A stretch of DNA of 64,000 nucleotides from Anaeromyxobacter diazotrophicus (GCF_013340205.1 NZ_BJTG01000003.1:310001-374000); one strand, 5' to 3'; positions 38,906 through 47,973 are shown, numbered from the stretch's first letter. A program made the numbers and translations. Notes: generated by a model not told the origin, from the letters alone.

Positions 38906-40183
38906 CTACTCCGGCAGCCCGGTCTGCCCGCCGCGCAGCCGCAGGAAGGCGGGGATGTCGTACTGGTCGTCGTCGCTGGGCTTGAAGCCGTCGGGCGACA
39001 TGGCGGGGCGGGTGCGCGAGGGGATGGGGGGCGGGCGGGGCGGGGCGGCGGCGCCGCTCGCGACCTTCACCGGCTCGCGGCGGGGCGCCTCGGCGGGCGC
39101 GACGGCGCGGGCGGCGGTGGCGAGGACCGCGGCCGGGGAGGCGGCGGCGACGGGGGCCGGGGTCGCGCGCGGGGCCGCCATCGGCATCGCGATCTGCGCC
39201 TTCTGCACGAGGCGGATGGGCGCCTCCTTCTGCGCGAAGCCGGTGGCGATGACGGTGATCTTGACCTCGTCGCCCATGCGCTCGTCGATGACCGAGCCGA
39301 AGATGATGTTCGCCTCCGGGTCGGCCGCCGTCTGCGCCATCGTGACCGCCTCGTTCACCTCGTAGAGGGTGAGCGACGGGCCGCCGGTGATGTTGACGAG
39401 GAGGCCCGTCGCGCCGTCGAGCGAGACGTCCTCCAGCAGCGGCGAGCTGATGGCGGCCTGCATCGCCTCGATGGCGCGCCGGTCGCCGGCCGCGCGGCCG
39501 GTGCCCATGAGCGCCATGCCCTGCTCGCACATGATGGTGCGCACGTCGGCGAAGTCGACGTTGACGAGCCCGTGCACGGTGATGATGTCGCTGATGCCCT
39601 GCACGGCGTGCAGGAGCACCTCGTCCGCGCGCTTGAAGGCGTCCGCCAGGCAGACGTTCTCGCCCGCCACCGAGATGAGCCGCTGGTTCGGGATGACGAT
39701 GAGGGTGTCGACCGCCGCCTTGAGCTCGGCCAGGCCCTGCTCGGCCTGCTTCCGGCGCTTGTTGCCCTCGAACAGGAAGGGCTTCGTCACGACGCCCACC
39801 GTGAGCGCGCCCGACTGCTTCGCCACGTCCGCCACGATGGGCGCGCCGCCGGTGCCGGTGCCGCCGCCCATGCCGGCGGTGACGAACACCATGTCGGCGC
39901 CCGCCAGCGCGTCGGCGACGGCGTCGCGCGCCTCCAGCGCCGCCTCGCGGCCGCGATCCGGGTTGGCGCCCGCCCCGAGGCCGCGGCTGGACGCCTTGCC
40001 GAGCTGGATCTTCACCCCGGCCTTGTTGGCCGCGAGCGCCTGCACGTCGGTGTTGGCGGCGATGAACTCCACCCCCTCCAGCCGCCCGGCCACCATGGTG
40101 TTGATGGCGTTGCCGCCGCCGCCGCCGACGCCGATCACCTTGATGCGCGCGCCGGGCTCGTTCCTGTCCGAGAGCTCGATCAT
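38906..40183 (-). CDS. ftsZ: Cell division protein FtsZ
   Basis: 425-residue tubulin-like GTPase that builds the Z ring. GTP-binding signature G-G-G-T-G-T-G and N-x-D/T7-loop segments are intact. The globular core (to about residue 320) is followed by a Pro/Ala-rich linker and the conserved C-terminal peptide D-I-P-A-F-L-R that binds FtsA/ZipA-type partners, followed here by 9 more residues. The ATG is preferred to the upstream GTG because AGGGACCAGG lies just ahead. Last gene of the dcw cluster. Confidence 0.97.
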   Translation of the reverse strand: MIELSDRNEPGARIKVIGVGGGGGNAINTMVAGRLEGVEFIAANTDVQALAANKAGVKIQLGKASSRGLGAGANPDRGREAALEARDAVADALAGADMVFVTAGMGGGTGTGGAPIVADVAKQSGALTVGVVTKPFLFEGNKRRKQAEQGLAELKAAVDTLIVIPNQRLISVAGENVCLADAFKRADEVLLHAVQGISDIITVHGLVNVDFADVRTIMCEQGMALMGTGRAAGDRRAIEAMQAAISSPLLEDVSLDGATGLLVNITGGPSLTLYEVNEAVTMAQTAADPEANIIFGSVIDERMGDEVKITVIATGFAQKEAPIRLVQKAQIAMPMAAPRATPAPVAAASPAAVLATAARAVAPAEAPRREPVKVASGAAAPPRPPPIPSRTRPAMSPDGFKPSDDDQYDIPAFLRLRGGQTGLPE

Positions 40184-40210
40184 GTCCTGGTCCCTTTCGT
40201 GCTCGCGCAC

Positions 40211-41440
40211 CTAGAAGATCTCCCCGAGCCACTTCTGCATGCGGTTGCGCACCTTCCGGTAGACGTTCTCGTCCCGGATCTTGAAGTGGGGGCTCGCCTC
40301 CACCTGGCGCGCGCCGTACTTCACCAGCCCCACCGCGGTGGCGAACTGCGGGCCCTTCACCACGTCCACCAGGCCGCCGATGTTGCGCGGGAGCCCGCGC
40401 CGCACCGGCATCCCGAGCACCTCCTCGGCCATCTCGGGCATGCCGTGGAGGAGCGTCGAGCCGCCGGTGATGACGACCCCGGAGGCGAGCAGCTCCTCCA
40501 TCCCGCACTTCTGGATCTCGTGCTGGACCAGCATGAAGATCTCCTCCACCCGCGGCTCGATGATCTCGGCCAGGATGTGGCGGGAGAGGACGCGCGGCTG
40601 CCCGCCGCCGACGCTCGGCACCTCGATGGTCTCCTCCTTGTCCACCATCGACGCCATGGCGCAGCCGTACTGCTTCTTGATCCGCTCCGCCTCGTGGGTG
40701 GGCGTGCGCAGCCCCACCGCCACGTCGTTGGTGAGGTGGTTGCCGCCCAGCGACAGCACCGCGGTGTGCACGATGGCGCCGTTCGAGAAGATCGCGATGT
40801 CGGTGGTGCCGCCGCCGACGTCCACCAGGCAGACCCCGAGCTCCTTCTCGTCGTCGGAGAGCACGGCCAGCGACGAGGCCAGCGGCTGCAGCACGATGTC
40901 GGCCACGTTGAGGCCGGTCCGCTGCGAGCACTTGATGATGTTCTGCGCCGACGAGACGGCGCCGGTGACGATGAGCGCCTTGGCCTCGAGGCGCACGCCG
41001 CTCATGCCGACCGGCTCCTTGATGCCGTCCTGGTCGTCGACGATGAACTCCTGCGGCAGGACGTGGATGACCTCCCGGTCGAGCGGGATGGCGACCGCCT
41101 TCGCCTGGTCGATGACGCGGTCCACGTCCGTCTGCCGGACCTCCTTGTCCTTCACCGCCACCACGCCGTGGGAGCTGAAGGCCTTGATGTGGCCGCCCGC
41201 GATCCCGGTGTAGACGGTCGAGATCTCGCAGCCGCCCATGTGCTCCGCCTCCTCGATCGCCCGCTTGATCGAGGCGACGGTGGCGTCGATGTTGACCACC
41301 ACCCCCTTGCGCAGCCCCTTCGACGGGTGCGTGCCGATCCCGATGATGTCGATGCCCTCGTCGGTCATCTCGCCGACGATGGCGCAGATCTTGGTCGTCC
41401 CGATGTCGAGGCCGACCAGGATGTCTCCGCTCTTCGCCAT
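40211..41440 (-). CDS. ftsA: Cell division protein FtsA
   Basis: 409-residue actin-like ATPase that tethers FtsZ to the membrane. Phosphate 1 and 2 motifs (L-D-I-G-T-T-K; V-D-V-G-G-G-T-T-D) and the adenosine motif G-G-S-T-L-L are present. The C-terminal amphipathic helix (R-K-V-R-N-R-M-Q-K-W-L-G-E-I-F) is the membrane anchor. It lies between ftsQ and ftsZ on the same strand with short gaps (44 and 27 bases). Confidence 0.97.
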   Translation of the reverse strand: MAKSGDILVGLDIGTTKICAIVGEMTDEGIDIIGIGTHPSKGLRKGVVVNIDATVASIKRAIEEAEHMGGCEISTVYTGIAGGHIKAFSSHGVVAVKDKEVRQTDVDRVIDQAKAVAIPLDREVIHVLPQEFIVDDQDGIKEPVGMSGVRLEAKALIVTGAVSSAQNIIKCSQRTGLNVADIVLQPLASSLAVLSDDEKELGVCLVDVGGGTTDIAIFSNGAIVHTAVLSLGGNHLTNDVAVGLRTPTHEAERIKKQYGCAMASMVDKEETIEVPSVGGGQPRVLSRHILAEIIEPRVEEIFMLVQHEIQKCGMEELLASGVVITGGSTLLHGMPEMAEEVLGMPVRRGLPRNIGGLVDVVKGPQFATAVGLVKYGARQVEASPHFKIRDENVYRKVRNRMQKWLGEIF

Positions 41441-41484
41441 GACCCACCTCCGGACGAGTTGGCGCAGTCGCGCTTCGTCCTGTC

Positions 41485-42456
41485 CTAGAGCCCTCTCGGG
41501 CTCGCTACCTTCAGCTGATCGAGATGGGGGGGCGCAATGCTGCGCCCCCCCATGCCCCCCGCTCGCTCCGGGCCAGGCTCATTCGCCTGCCCCTGCGCTC
41601 GCAGGAGATCCACCTTCGCCAGCCGGACCGTCACCCAGGACGGGTGGAGCCGGTTGTCGAGGTGGAGCACCTCCGCCTTCCTTCCCTCGGCGCGGAGCGC
41701 CGAGAGCACCTGCTCGAGGCGGCCGAGCTTCGCCTCCAGGTCGCCCGTTCCGAGCCGGACCTGGACGCCCTCGTCGCCCACGTAGATCGTCGTGCCGTCT
41801 CCGGGATCGAGGTGGATCTCGGAGAGCCGGGCCGCCGCGTCGCGGCCGCCCTCGCGCCAGGCGCGCGCCAGCGCCAGCGCGCCCCGCAGCCGCGGCGCGA
41901 CGGCGTCGCGGCGCTGCACGTAGTCCGCTCGCGACAGCCCGGTCACGACCGGCAGATCGAGCCCGTCGCCGGCGGCGGCCCGCTTGAACGGCTCGCCCGC
42001 CTCGTCGACCAGGTACAGGCCCGAGAGATCGACCAGCGCCGCCGCGTGGCGCTCCACCACCCGCACCGTCAGCGCGGGGGGCCAGCTCCGGTGCACCTCC
42101 ACCCGGGCCACCCAGGGGTGGCGCGCCAGCGCCTGCTCGAGGCCGTCGACGTCGGCGGTGAGGAGGTGGTCGCCGGGGTGGACCGGGGAGAGCGCCAGCA
42201 GCTCGTCGGCGGTAGCGCGCTCCAGGCCCTCGAAGCGGAGGGTGCGGATGCGCAGCGACTCGGCGGAGCGGAGCAGGGCGGCCCCGCGCGGCGCGGCCGC
42301 CGCGGCGGCGCCGAGCCCGGCGATCGCGGTCACCAGGGCGAGCGCGCGGCGCCAGCGCCGCGTCCCGCGGGGCGCGGCGCTGCTCCCGTCGTCACGCCTG
42401 CGGTTCCGCCCGCGCCCCACACGCCGCTCCACGCCCCGCCACCCACGTCTGACCAC
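41485..42456 (-). CDS. ftsQ: Cell division protein FtsQ
   Basis: About 323-residue inner-membrane divisome protein. A basic cytoplasmic tail precedes a single membrane helix (about residues 38-58), then the POTRA domain (L-x-F-E-G-L-E-R-A-T-A-D-E-L) and the beta domain. The exact start is uncertain; this GTG leaves an upstream gap for promoters, whereas longer frames would collide with the divergent cytochrome gene. The last 20 codons run through a perfect GC hairpin and give a Gly/Pro-rich tail not needed by the fold. It is cut off from ddl by the inserted cytochrome island, so it needs its own promoter. Confidence 0.88.
   Translation of the reverse strand: MVRRGWRGVERRVGRGRNRRRDDGSSAAPRGTRRWRRALALVTAIAGLGAAAAAAPRGAALLRSAESLRIRTLRFEGLERATADELLALSPVHPGDHLLTADVDGLEQALARHPWVARVEVHRSWPPALTVRVVERHAAALVDLSGLYLVDEAGEPFKRAAAGDGLDLPVVTGLSRADYVQRRDAVAPRLRGALALARAWREGGRDAAARLSEIHLDPGDGTTIYVGDEGVQVRLGTGDLEAKLGRLEQVLSALRAEGRKAEVLHLDNRLHPSWVTVRLAKVDLLRAQGQANEPGPERAGGMGGRSIAPPHLDQLKVASPRGL
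41526..41551. repeat. Perfect GC-rich hairpin within the 3' end of ftsQ
   Basis: Arms GGGGGGGCGCA and TGCGCCCCCCC with loop ATGC. It is translated as part of the FtsQ tail (G-G-R-S-I-A-P-P). No T-run, so termination is unlikely; it may modulate ftsQ-ftsA mRNA stability. Confidence 0.55.
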
Positions 42457-42632
42457 CCGCCCGCTTCCGGCCGCTATCGCCCCAGCGCCAGCATGCCCGA
42501 TCGATCCCACTTTGCAAGTTCTCGACTCACATCCGCCGGCTGGCTGCGACGGCTTGCCGTCACACCTCGCTTGGGCTGCGCCCCGACCTGTGCGAACCTG
42601 CGGCGCCACTCGCTGCCCGGAGCGTCGACGCG

Positions 42633-42956
42633 ATGCCGGTCCTCACCCCACTCCTCGTCCTGATCGCGCTCGCCGCGGACGGCAGCGCGCGCGCGCCGAA
42701 CCGCCTCGCGCCGCTGCCCGCCGGGCAGTGGATCTCGACGCACGGGCCGTACGAGATGGGCGCCTGCAACGCCTGCCACGACCCGAGCGATCCGAACGCC
42801 CCGCCGGGCCGGCTGCGCAAGAAGTCGAACGCGCTCTGCTTCGACTGCCACGACGACTACCAGCGGCCGATGAAGGGGCACCCCTCACCGGAGGACGAGT
42901 GTGTCGTCTGCCACTCGCCGCACAATGCAAAGAAGAAGAAGCTGCTGTTGAAATGA
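42633..42956 (+). CDS. Small trihaem c-type cytochrome
   Basis: 107-residue exported cytochrome. Short signal peptide (1-20). Three CxxCH haem sites (C-N-A-C-H, C-F-D-C-H, C-V-V-C-H), the last followed by S-P-H-N-A-K-K-K-K, resembling the doubled-CXXCH family. First gene of a four-gene plus-strand island inside the dcw cluster. The next start is 210 bases away. Confidence 0.85.
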   Translation: MPVLTPLLVLIALAADGSARAPNRLAPLPAGQWISTHGPYEMGACNACHDPSDPNAPPGRLRKKSNALCFDCHDDYQRPMKGHPSPEDECVVCHSPHNAKKKKLLLK

Positions 42957-43166
42957 CATTGCACCACATTTGCGCACAGGGGTCGGTACGCCAATCGACG
43001 GCATCACACAGTGTCCGGCGTGCAGGGGACTTGGACCATTTCGATGACGCCGATCAAGGAAACCTGGATTGATCGTGTCCGATCATCGGCTGCAGATGGG
43101 CAGGCATCGCGCGTGGCTGACGGAACTAAGGCTCTGCTTCAGGGGCCTCCTTGCGGAGTGGATCGC

Positions 43167-44297
43167 ATGAGCTCGAGGAAGAGGTTCACCGTCGCCGTAG
43201 CTCTCGCCGCGCTCCTCGGCCCCGCCGCCGCCGCGGCCGCCCCCGCGCCAGCGGGCCCGGCCGTGCCCCTGCCGCCCGGCGTACCCGCCGAGCTCGCGGG
43301 CCGCCAGTTCAAGTACCCCATTGTACGGAAGGTGAACAACAAGCCGCTGCCCGACGGGGTCAAGGGCGCGAGCACGATGGCGCCCTTCGCCGCCGGCGAC
43401 TGCGGGTTCTGCCACCAGCGGAACGACAAGAAGGATCCCGGGCCGGTGAAGAAGTCCGGCAACGCGCTCTGCTACTCGTGCCACGAGGAGTTCGGCGAGA
43501 TCATGGCGCGGCCCTACAAGCACGTGCCCGCGCAGGCGCTCTGCACGAACTGCCACAACCCGCACAACTCGCTCGAGAAGAAGCTGCTGCACGAGGAGCA
43601 GACGGCGCAGTGCTTCGACTGCCACAAGAACATCCGCAACCTCACCGAGACCGTCCGGGTGAAGCACGGCGCCGTGACCACCAAGCGCAAGTGCGCCAAC
43701 TGCCATAACCCGCACGGCGCGAACATCGAGAAGATGCTCACCGCGCTGCCGTTCGATCAGTGCGTCGGCTGCCACTCCACCGACGACATGAAGGACTGGA
43801 ACGGCGTCACGCTGACGAACTTCCCCAAGCTGCTCCAGGAGAACCCGGTCTGGCACAAGCCGGTGGCCGCCAAGGACTGCTCCGCGTGCCACAAGACCCA
43901 CGGCGGCGACAACTTCCGCCTGCTGGTCGCCGAGTACCCGCCCCAGTTCTACGCACCGTACGACCTCAAGACCTACGCGCTCTGCTACCGCTGCCACAAC
44001 GACAAGGTCGTGAGCGCCGAGCAGACGACCACGCTCACCAACTTCCGCGACGGCTCGAAGAACCTGCACTACGTCCACGTGCACAACCTGGAGCGCGGCC
44101 GCACCTGCCGCGCCTGCCACGAGGTCCACGCCGCCAAGCAGCCCCACCGCATCCGCGAGGGCGTGCCGTACGGCTCGGCCGGCTGGGTCCTCAAGATCAA
44201 CTACACCAAGACGCCGACCGGCGGGACCTGCGCCAAGACCTGCCACGAGACCAAGACGTACGTGAACAAGACGGTCTCCACGGCGAGCAAGAAGTAG
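43167..44297 (+). CDS. Multihaem c-type cytochrome with nine CxxCH and one CxxxCH site
   Basis: 376-residue exported cytochrome. Signal peptide about 6-25. Nine CxxCH motifs occur in order (CGFCH, CYSCH, CTNCH, CFDCH, CANCH, CVGCH, CSACH, CYRCH, CRACH), then a C-terminal C-A-K-T-C-H with three residues between the cysteines. Many are followed by N-P-H or K-T-H, as in doubled-CXXCH proteins. It should be a periplasmic or surface electron conduit. GGAG precedes the ATG. Upstream in-frame extension has no signal-peptide logic. Confidence 0.9.
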   Translation: MSSRKRFTVAVALAALLGPAAAAAAPAPAGPAVPLPPGVPAELAGRQFKYPIVRKVNNKPLPDGVKGASTMAPFAAGDCGFCHQRNDKKDPGPVKKSGNALCYSCHEEFGEIMARPYKHVPAQALCTNCHNPHNSLEKKLLHEEQTAQCFDCHKNIRNLTETVRVKHGAVTTKRKCANCHNPHGANIEKMLTALPFDQCVGCHSTDDMKDWNGVTLTNFPKLLQENPVWHKPVAAKDCSACHKTHGGDNFRLLVAEYPPQFYAPYDLKTYALCYRCHNDKVVSAEQTTTLTNFRDGSKNLHYVHVHNLERGRTCRACHEVHAAKQPHRIREGVPYGSAGWVLKINYTKTPTGGTCAKTCHETKTYVNKTVSTASKK

Positions 44298-44305
44298 AGG
44301 ACACC

Positions 44306-45145
44306 ATGCCCGGACTCCGCTCGCTCCCGTGGGTGCTCGCCGCGCTCGTCTCGTGCGCCCTCCTCCCCGCCGACGCGCTGGCGTTCACCAACGTGGCGGT
44401 GGGGGATACGCTCGAGAACGTCGAGCTGCCCACCCTGGCCGGCGGGCGCGAGGCGCTGCTCTCCCCGCAGGCGCAGGCCAACGTCTTCATCTTCTTCCGG
44501 CCGCAGCAGGAGAACTCGCAGCTCGCCCTCAAGGCCATCTCCGACTGCGAGCGTCAGCTCGCCGGCAAGCCCGTCCACTGGGTGGCGGTGGTCTCCTCCA
44601 GCTGGAGCGCCCAGGAGGTGAAGGCCTCGGTGGCCGCCGCGGGCGCACGCATCCCGGTGCTGATCGATCAGGGCGACGTGCTCTACGGCCGGCTGGGCGT
44701 GCGGCTCCACCCCGCCATCGGGGTCGCGAACGGGAAGCTCCAGCTCGTCGCCTACGAGCCGTTCCAGGCCATCAACTACTGCGATCGGATCCGCGGCACC
44801 GTGCGCTACGCGCTGGGCGAGATCTCGAAGGCCGAGCTGGCCCAGGCCGACGCGCCGGCGAAGGCGCTCATGCCCAACGAGATGAAGGGCGCGGTGTCGA
44901 ACCGCCACGTGCGCATGGGCGAGATGTACCTGGGCATGCAGCAGCCCGACAAGGCCGCCGCCGAGGCGCGCCTCATCCTCGAGCAGGACCCGCGCTTCGC
45001 GCCCGCCCACGTCCTCCTCGGCGACGCGCTCTCGTCGCAGGGCAAGTGCGAGGAGGCGAAGCTCGCCTACCAGGCCGCGGTGAAGCTCTCCCCGCAGCTC
45101 CTCGCCGCCGTGCAGCAGAAGAAGTCCCCCTGCGCCGGGCAGTGA
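44306..45145 (+). CDS. Exported thioredoxin-fold/TPR-like protein without a CxxC
   Basis: 279-residue exported protein. Signal peptide ends near residue 26 (A-D-A-L-A). The first 150 residues have an AhpC/thioredoxin fold pattern (N-V-F-I-F-F-R-P...), but the place of the catalytic CxxC reads Q-Q-E-N, so a thiol-disulfide role at that site is not possible. Conserved single cysteines occur in D-C-E-R and Y-C-D-R. A C-terminal helical repeat (M-G-E-M-Y-L-G...A-P-A-H-V-L-L-G-D-A-L) is TPR-like. It starts nine bases after the cytochrome gene. Confidence 0.82.
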   Translation: MPGLRSLPWVLAALVSCALLPADALAFTNVAVGDTLENVELPTLAGGREALLSPQAQANVFIFFRPQQENSQLALKAISDCERQLAGKPVHWVAVVSSSWSAQEVKASVAAAGARIPVLIDQGDVLYGRLGVRLHPAIGVANGKLQLVAYEPFQAINYCDRIRGTVRYALGEISKAELAQADAPAKALMPNEMKGAVSNRHVRMGEMYLGMQQPDKAAAEARLILEQDPRFAPAHVLLGDALSSQGKCEEAKLAYQAAVKLSPQLLAAVQQKKSPCAGQ

Positions 45146-45219
45146 GGGAGCCCCGCGCCACGATGCCGCTCACCCCGTCCACCCAGCTCGCGCCGGCACT
45201 CGACCTCAGGAGGTCCCCC

Positions 45220-45954
45220 TTGCGCCTCATCACCATCGGCCTCGCGCTGCTCTCGCTGGCGGCCGCGCCCTCCGCGAGGGCGCGGGTGGTGGAGGGCGAG
45301 ACGCTGGAGTCCGCCGAGCTCGCAACCCTCGGCGGCGGCGCCGAGCCGCTGCTCGCCAGGACCGCCACCGTCAACGTGATCCTGTTCTGGCGCCCGGGGC
45401 AGGACGCCTCGCTCGACACGCTGAAGCAGCTGGCGGCGTGCGAGAAGGCGTTCCAGGGCAAGCCCATCCACATGGTGGCGGTGGTCTCGGGCGCCTACCC
45501 GGCCGCCGAGGTCCGGGCGGCGGTGAGCGGGGCCGGCCTCCACGTGCCGGTGCTCGTGGACGCCGGGGACGCGCTCTACGGGAAGCTCGAGATCCGGCAG
45601 CACCCGATGGTGGTGGTGACGGACGCGCGCGGGAAGGTGACGCTCGCGCAGCCCTACGTGCGCCTGCGGTACTGCGACATCGTCCACGCCCACGTCCGCT
45701 ACCTCCTGAAGGAGATCGACGCGGCGCAGCTCCAGGCGGTGCTGAACCCGCCCGCCGCCAGCATGCCCTCCGACGACAAGGGCGCGGTGGCGCGGCGCTG
45801 GATCAACATGGGCCGGCGCGAGGCCGAGGCGGGCATGTGCGAGCGCGCGGTGGTCTCGTTCAAGAAGGCGCTCGAGATCGCCCCCGGCAACGCCGACGCC
45901 CAGGCCGGGCTGGCCGGCTGCGCCGGGACGAAGCCGGCGGCGCTGGCGCAGTAG
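45220..45954 (+). CDS. Second thioredoxin-fold/TPR-like paralogue without a CxxC
   Basis: 244-residue paralogue of the preceding gene (same layout; A-C-E-K and Y-C-D-I keep the two cysteines, catalytic pair replaced by G-Q-D-A). A TTG start is preferred: AGGAGG lies six bases upstream and the protein then begins with a clean signal peptide (L-R-L-I-T-I-G-L-A-L-L-S-L-A). An upstream ATG (45163) would give a poorer leader. C-terminal helices are TPR-like. It ends before a convergent junction with ddl. Confidence 0.78.
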   Translation: MRLITIGLALLSLAAAPSARARVVEGETLESAELATLGGGAEPLLARTATVNVILFWRPGQDASLDTLKQLAACEKAFQGKPIHMVAVVSGAYPAAEVRAAVSGAGLHVPVLVDAGDALYGKLEIRQHPMVVVTDARGKVTLAQPYVRLRYCDIVHAHVRYLLKEIDAAQLQAVLNPPAASMPSDDKGAVARRWINMGRREAEAGMCERAVVSFKKALEIAPGNADAQAGLAGCAGTKPAALAQ

Positions 45955-46055
45955 GGCAACGCGCGAACCCCCTCGTCCGCGTCCGAGCGGGTTCGTGGGG
46001 CAGAGGGTTCCTGCTGCGATGAGCGGGTCTCGCGCGGCTTGCGCCGCGCTCGACG

Positions 46056-46982
46056 TCAAGCCTTGAGCGCGGCGCCGTCGAGCAGCCGCTCGCACAGCTC
46101 CGCGAAGGTGATGCCGAGGCCGGCCGCGATCTTCGGGACGAGCGAGGTCGCCGTCATGCCGGGGAGGGTGTTCACCTCCAGGATGTAGGGCACGCCGTCG
46201 GCGCTGACGATGAAGTCGGCGCGCGTCACCCCGGCGCAGCCCAGCACGAGGTGCGCCTGCTCCGCCGCCTCGCAGGTGCGCCGGGCGTGCTCCTCCGGGA
46301 GGCGCGCCGGGTAGAAGTACTGCGTCGCGCCGGGCGTGTACTTGGCCGTGTAGTCGTAGAACTCGCGCGAGGGGACAATCTCGATCGCGCCGAGCGCCTT
46401 GCCGTCGAGGACGGCCACGTCCACCTCCGTCCCCTTCACGTACCGCTCCACGATGAGCTCGCCCTTGTAGCGGGCGGCGTCGCGGCAGGCCGCCTGCAGC
46501 GCCTGCGCGTCGCGCACGATGTGGACGCCCACCGACGAGCCCTCGCCGGCCGGCTTCACCACCGCCGGCAGCCCGAACGGCAGGTCGGCCACGGTGATGC
46601 GCTCGGCCTGCTCGCGCGGGAAGACGCGGTACTCGATCACCTTGAGCCCGTGCTCCCGGAACAGCAGCTTCGAGAAGACCTTGTCCATGCCGAGCGCGGA
46701 GGCGAGCACCCCCGAGCCGGTGTAGGGGATGCCCATCGACTCGAGGAGCCCCTGGATCGAGCCGTCCTCGCCCCAGCGGCCGTGCAGGGCCACGAAGGCC
46801 ACGTCGGCGCGCGCGGCGCGCAGCCGCGCCGCCACCTCCAGGTCGACGTCGATGAGCGTCACGTCGTGGCCGCGCTCGCGCAGGGCGTCGGCGCACCCCT
46901 GGCCCGTGCGCAGCGACACGTCGCGCTCGCTCGAGCGCCCGCCGTACAGGACCGCCACCTTCTTGCCTGACCAGGTTCCCAT
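46056..46982 (-). CDS. ddl: D-alanine-D-alanine ligase
   Basis: 308-residue ATP-grasp ligase making the D-Ala-D-Ala dipeptide of peptidoglycan. Motifs: L-Y-G-G-R-S-S-E-R-D-V-S (13-24), the glycine loop E-G-S-S-V-G-V near 150, and the metal/ATP end I-L-E-V-N-T-L-P-G-M near 275. It lies 13 bases after murB. It is the last gene of the uninterrupted dcw stretch, because the cytochrome island follows in the opposite direction. Confidence 0.96.
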   Translation of the reverse strand: MGTWSGKKVAVLYGGRSSERDVSLRTGQGCADALRERGHDVTLIDVDLEVAARLRAARADVAFVALHGRWGEDGSIQGLLESMGIPYTGSGVLASALGMDKVFSKLLFREHGLKVIEYRVFPREQAERITVADLPFGLPAVVKPAGEGSSVGVHIVRDAQALQAACRDAARYKGELIVERYVKGTEVDVAVLDGKALGAIEIVPSREFYDYTAKYTPGATQYFYPARLPEEHARRTCEAAEQAHLVLGCAGVTRADFIVSADGVPYILEVNTLPGMTATSLVPKIAAGLGITFAELCERLLDGAALKA

Positions 46983-46995
46983 GGGTTCTCCAGTA

Positions 46996-47913
46996 TCAGA
47001 TCGTCTCGCCGGGTGGAAAATCCCCCGCCAGGCGCACCTCGGGCTCGAGCTCCACGCCGAAGCGGTCGCGGACGCGGCCGCGCGCCAGCCGGATGAGCGC
47101 GAGCACGTCGCGCGCGGTGGCGCCGCCCAGGTTCACGATGAAGTTCGCGTGGACCTCCGACCAGGCCGCGCCGCCGGCGCGGTGGCCCTTGAGGCCCACC
47201 GCCTCCATCAGCCGCCCGGCGTAGTCGCCCGGCGGGTTGCGGAAGGTGGAGCCGAAGGTGGGCCGGTCCAGCGGCTGGGTGGCCCGCCGGCGCGCCACGT
47301 CCGCGTCCATGGCCGCGCGGCTGGCCGCGACGTCGCCCGGCGCGAGCTCCACCTCGACGCGCGTCACGACGGCGCCGGGCGGGAGCCGGCAGGTGCGATA
47401 GGCGAAGCCCAGCGCCGCCGCCTCGACCCAGCCGGCGCCGTCGGCGGTGGCGAGCTCCACCCGCCGCACCACGTCCTTCATCTCGCCCGCGCGCGTGCCG
47501 GCGTTCATGGCCACGAGCCCGCCCAGCGTCCCGGGGATGGCGGCGGCGAACTCGCACCCGACGAGGCCCAGCTTGCCGGCCCGGGCGGTCAGCCGCGAGG
47601 AGGGCGCGCCCGCCGAGAGGACGAGGCGGGCCCCGTCCGACCGCTCCTCGCCGAAGCCGGGGGGCAGCTTCACCACCAGCCCGCGCACGCCGGCGTCGGC
47701 CACCAGCAGGTTGGCGCCGCCGCCGAGCGCGAGCACCGGCACGCCCACGCCGGCCGCGGCGCGGAGCACCGCCGCCAGGTCGTCCGGATCGGCGGGGCGC
47801 ACCAGCAGATCGGCGGGCCCACCCACGCGGACCGCCGTGCGCGGCGCGAGCGGCGCGTCGCACAGCGCCTCGCCGCGGGTGACCTCCACGATCTTGCGGC
47901 GCCAGTCGCTCAA
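46996..47913 (-). CDS. murB: UDP-N-acetylenolpyruvoylglucosamine reductase
   Basis: 305-residue FAD enzyme reducing UDP-GlcNAc-enolpyruvate to UDP-MurNAc. FAD motif G-G-G-A-N-L-L-V, I-P-G-T-L-G-G, and the proton-donor serine in W-S-E-V-H-A-N-F-I-V-N are intact. A TTG start is proposed. The longer frame begins within a palindromic-repeat pair and adds residues absent in the family. The repeat pair lies between murC and murB. Confidence 0.92.
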   Translation of the reverse strand: MSDWRRKIVEVTRGEALCDAPLAPRTAVRVGGPADLLVRPADPDDLAAVLRAAAGVGVPVLALGGGANLLVADAGVRGLVVKLPPGFGEERSDGARLVLSAGAPSSRLTARAGKLGLVGCEFAAAIPGTLGGLVAMNAGTRAGEMKDVVRRVELATADGAGWVEAAALGFAYRTCRLPPGAVVTRVEVELAPGDVAASRAAMDADVARRRATQPLDRPTFGSTFRNPPGDYAGRLMEAVGLKGHRAGGAAWSEVHANFIVNLGGATARDVLALIRLARGRVRDRFGVELEPEVRLAGDFPPGETI

Positions 47914-47938
47914 GACGTTCCGGGCCCTTCTAGAGTTC

Positions 47939-47962
47939 GCAGGGCGGGGGTTCATCCCCGCC
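47939..47962. repeat. Palindromic repeat, diverged copy C1 between murC and murB
   Basis: GCAGGGCGGGGGTTCATC then the complementary C-run, a variant of the dispersed repeat. Together with the inverted copy 11 bases further on it forms a compound palindrome just upstream of the proposed murB start. Confidence 0.6.
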
Positions 47963-47973
47963 ACAGCCACACT

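Noticed and set aside
42957-43166. Cyclic-di-GMP (GEMM) riboswitch upstream of the multihaem cytochrome
   Set aside because: Such riboswitches often precede cytochromes in related bacteria, and GCGCACAGGG is reminiscent, but the conserved core and tetraloop receptor are not present.
45955-46055. Terminator between the redoxin paralogue and ddl
   Set aside because: GAACCC...GGGTTC arms exist but the stem is six pairs with an 18-base loop and no T-run, too weak to call.
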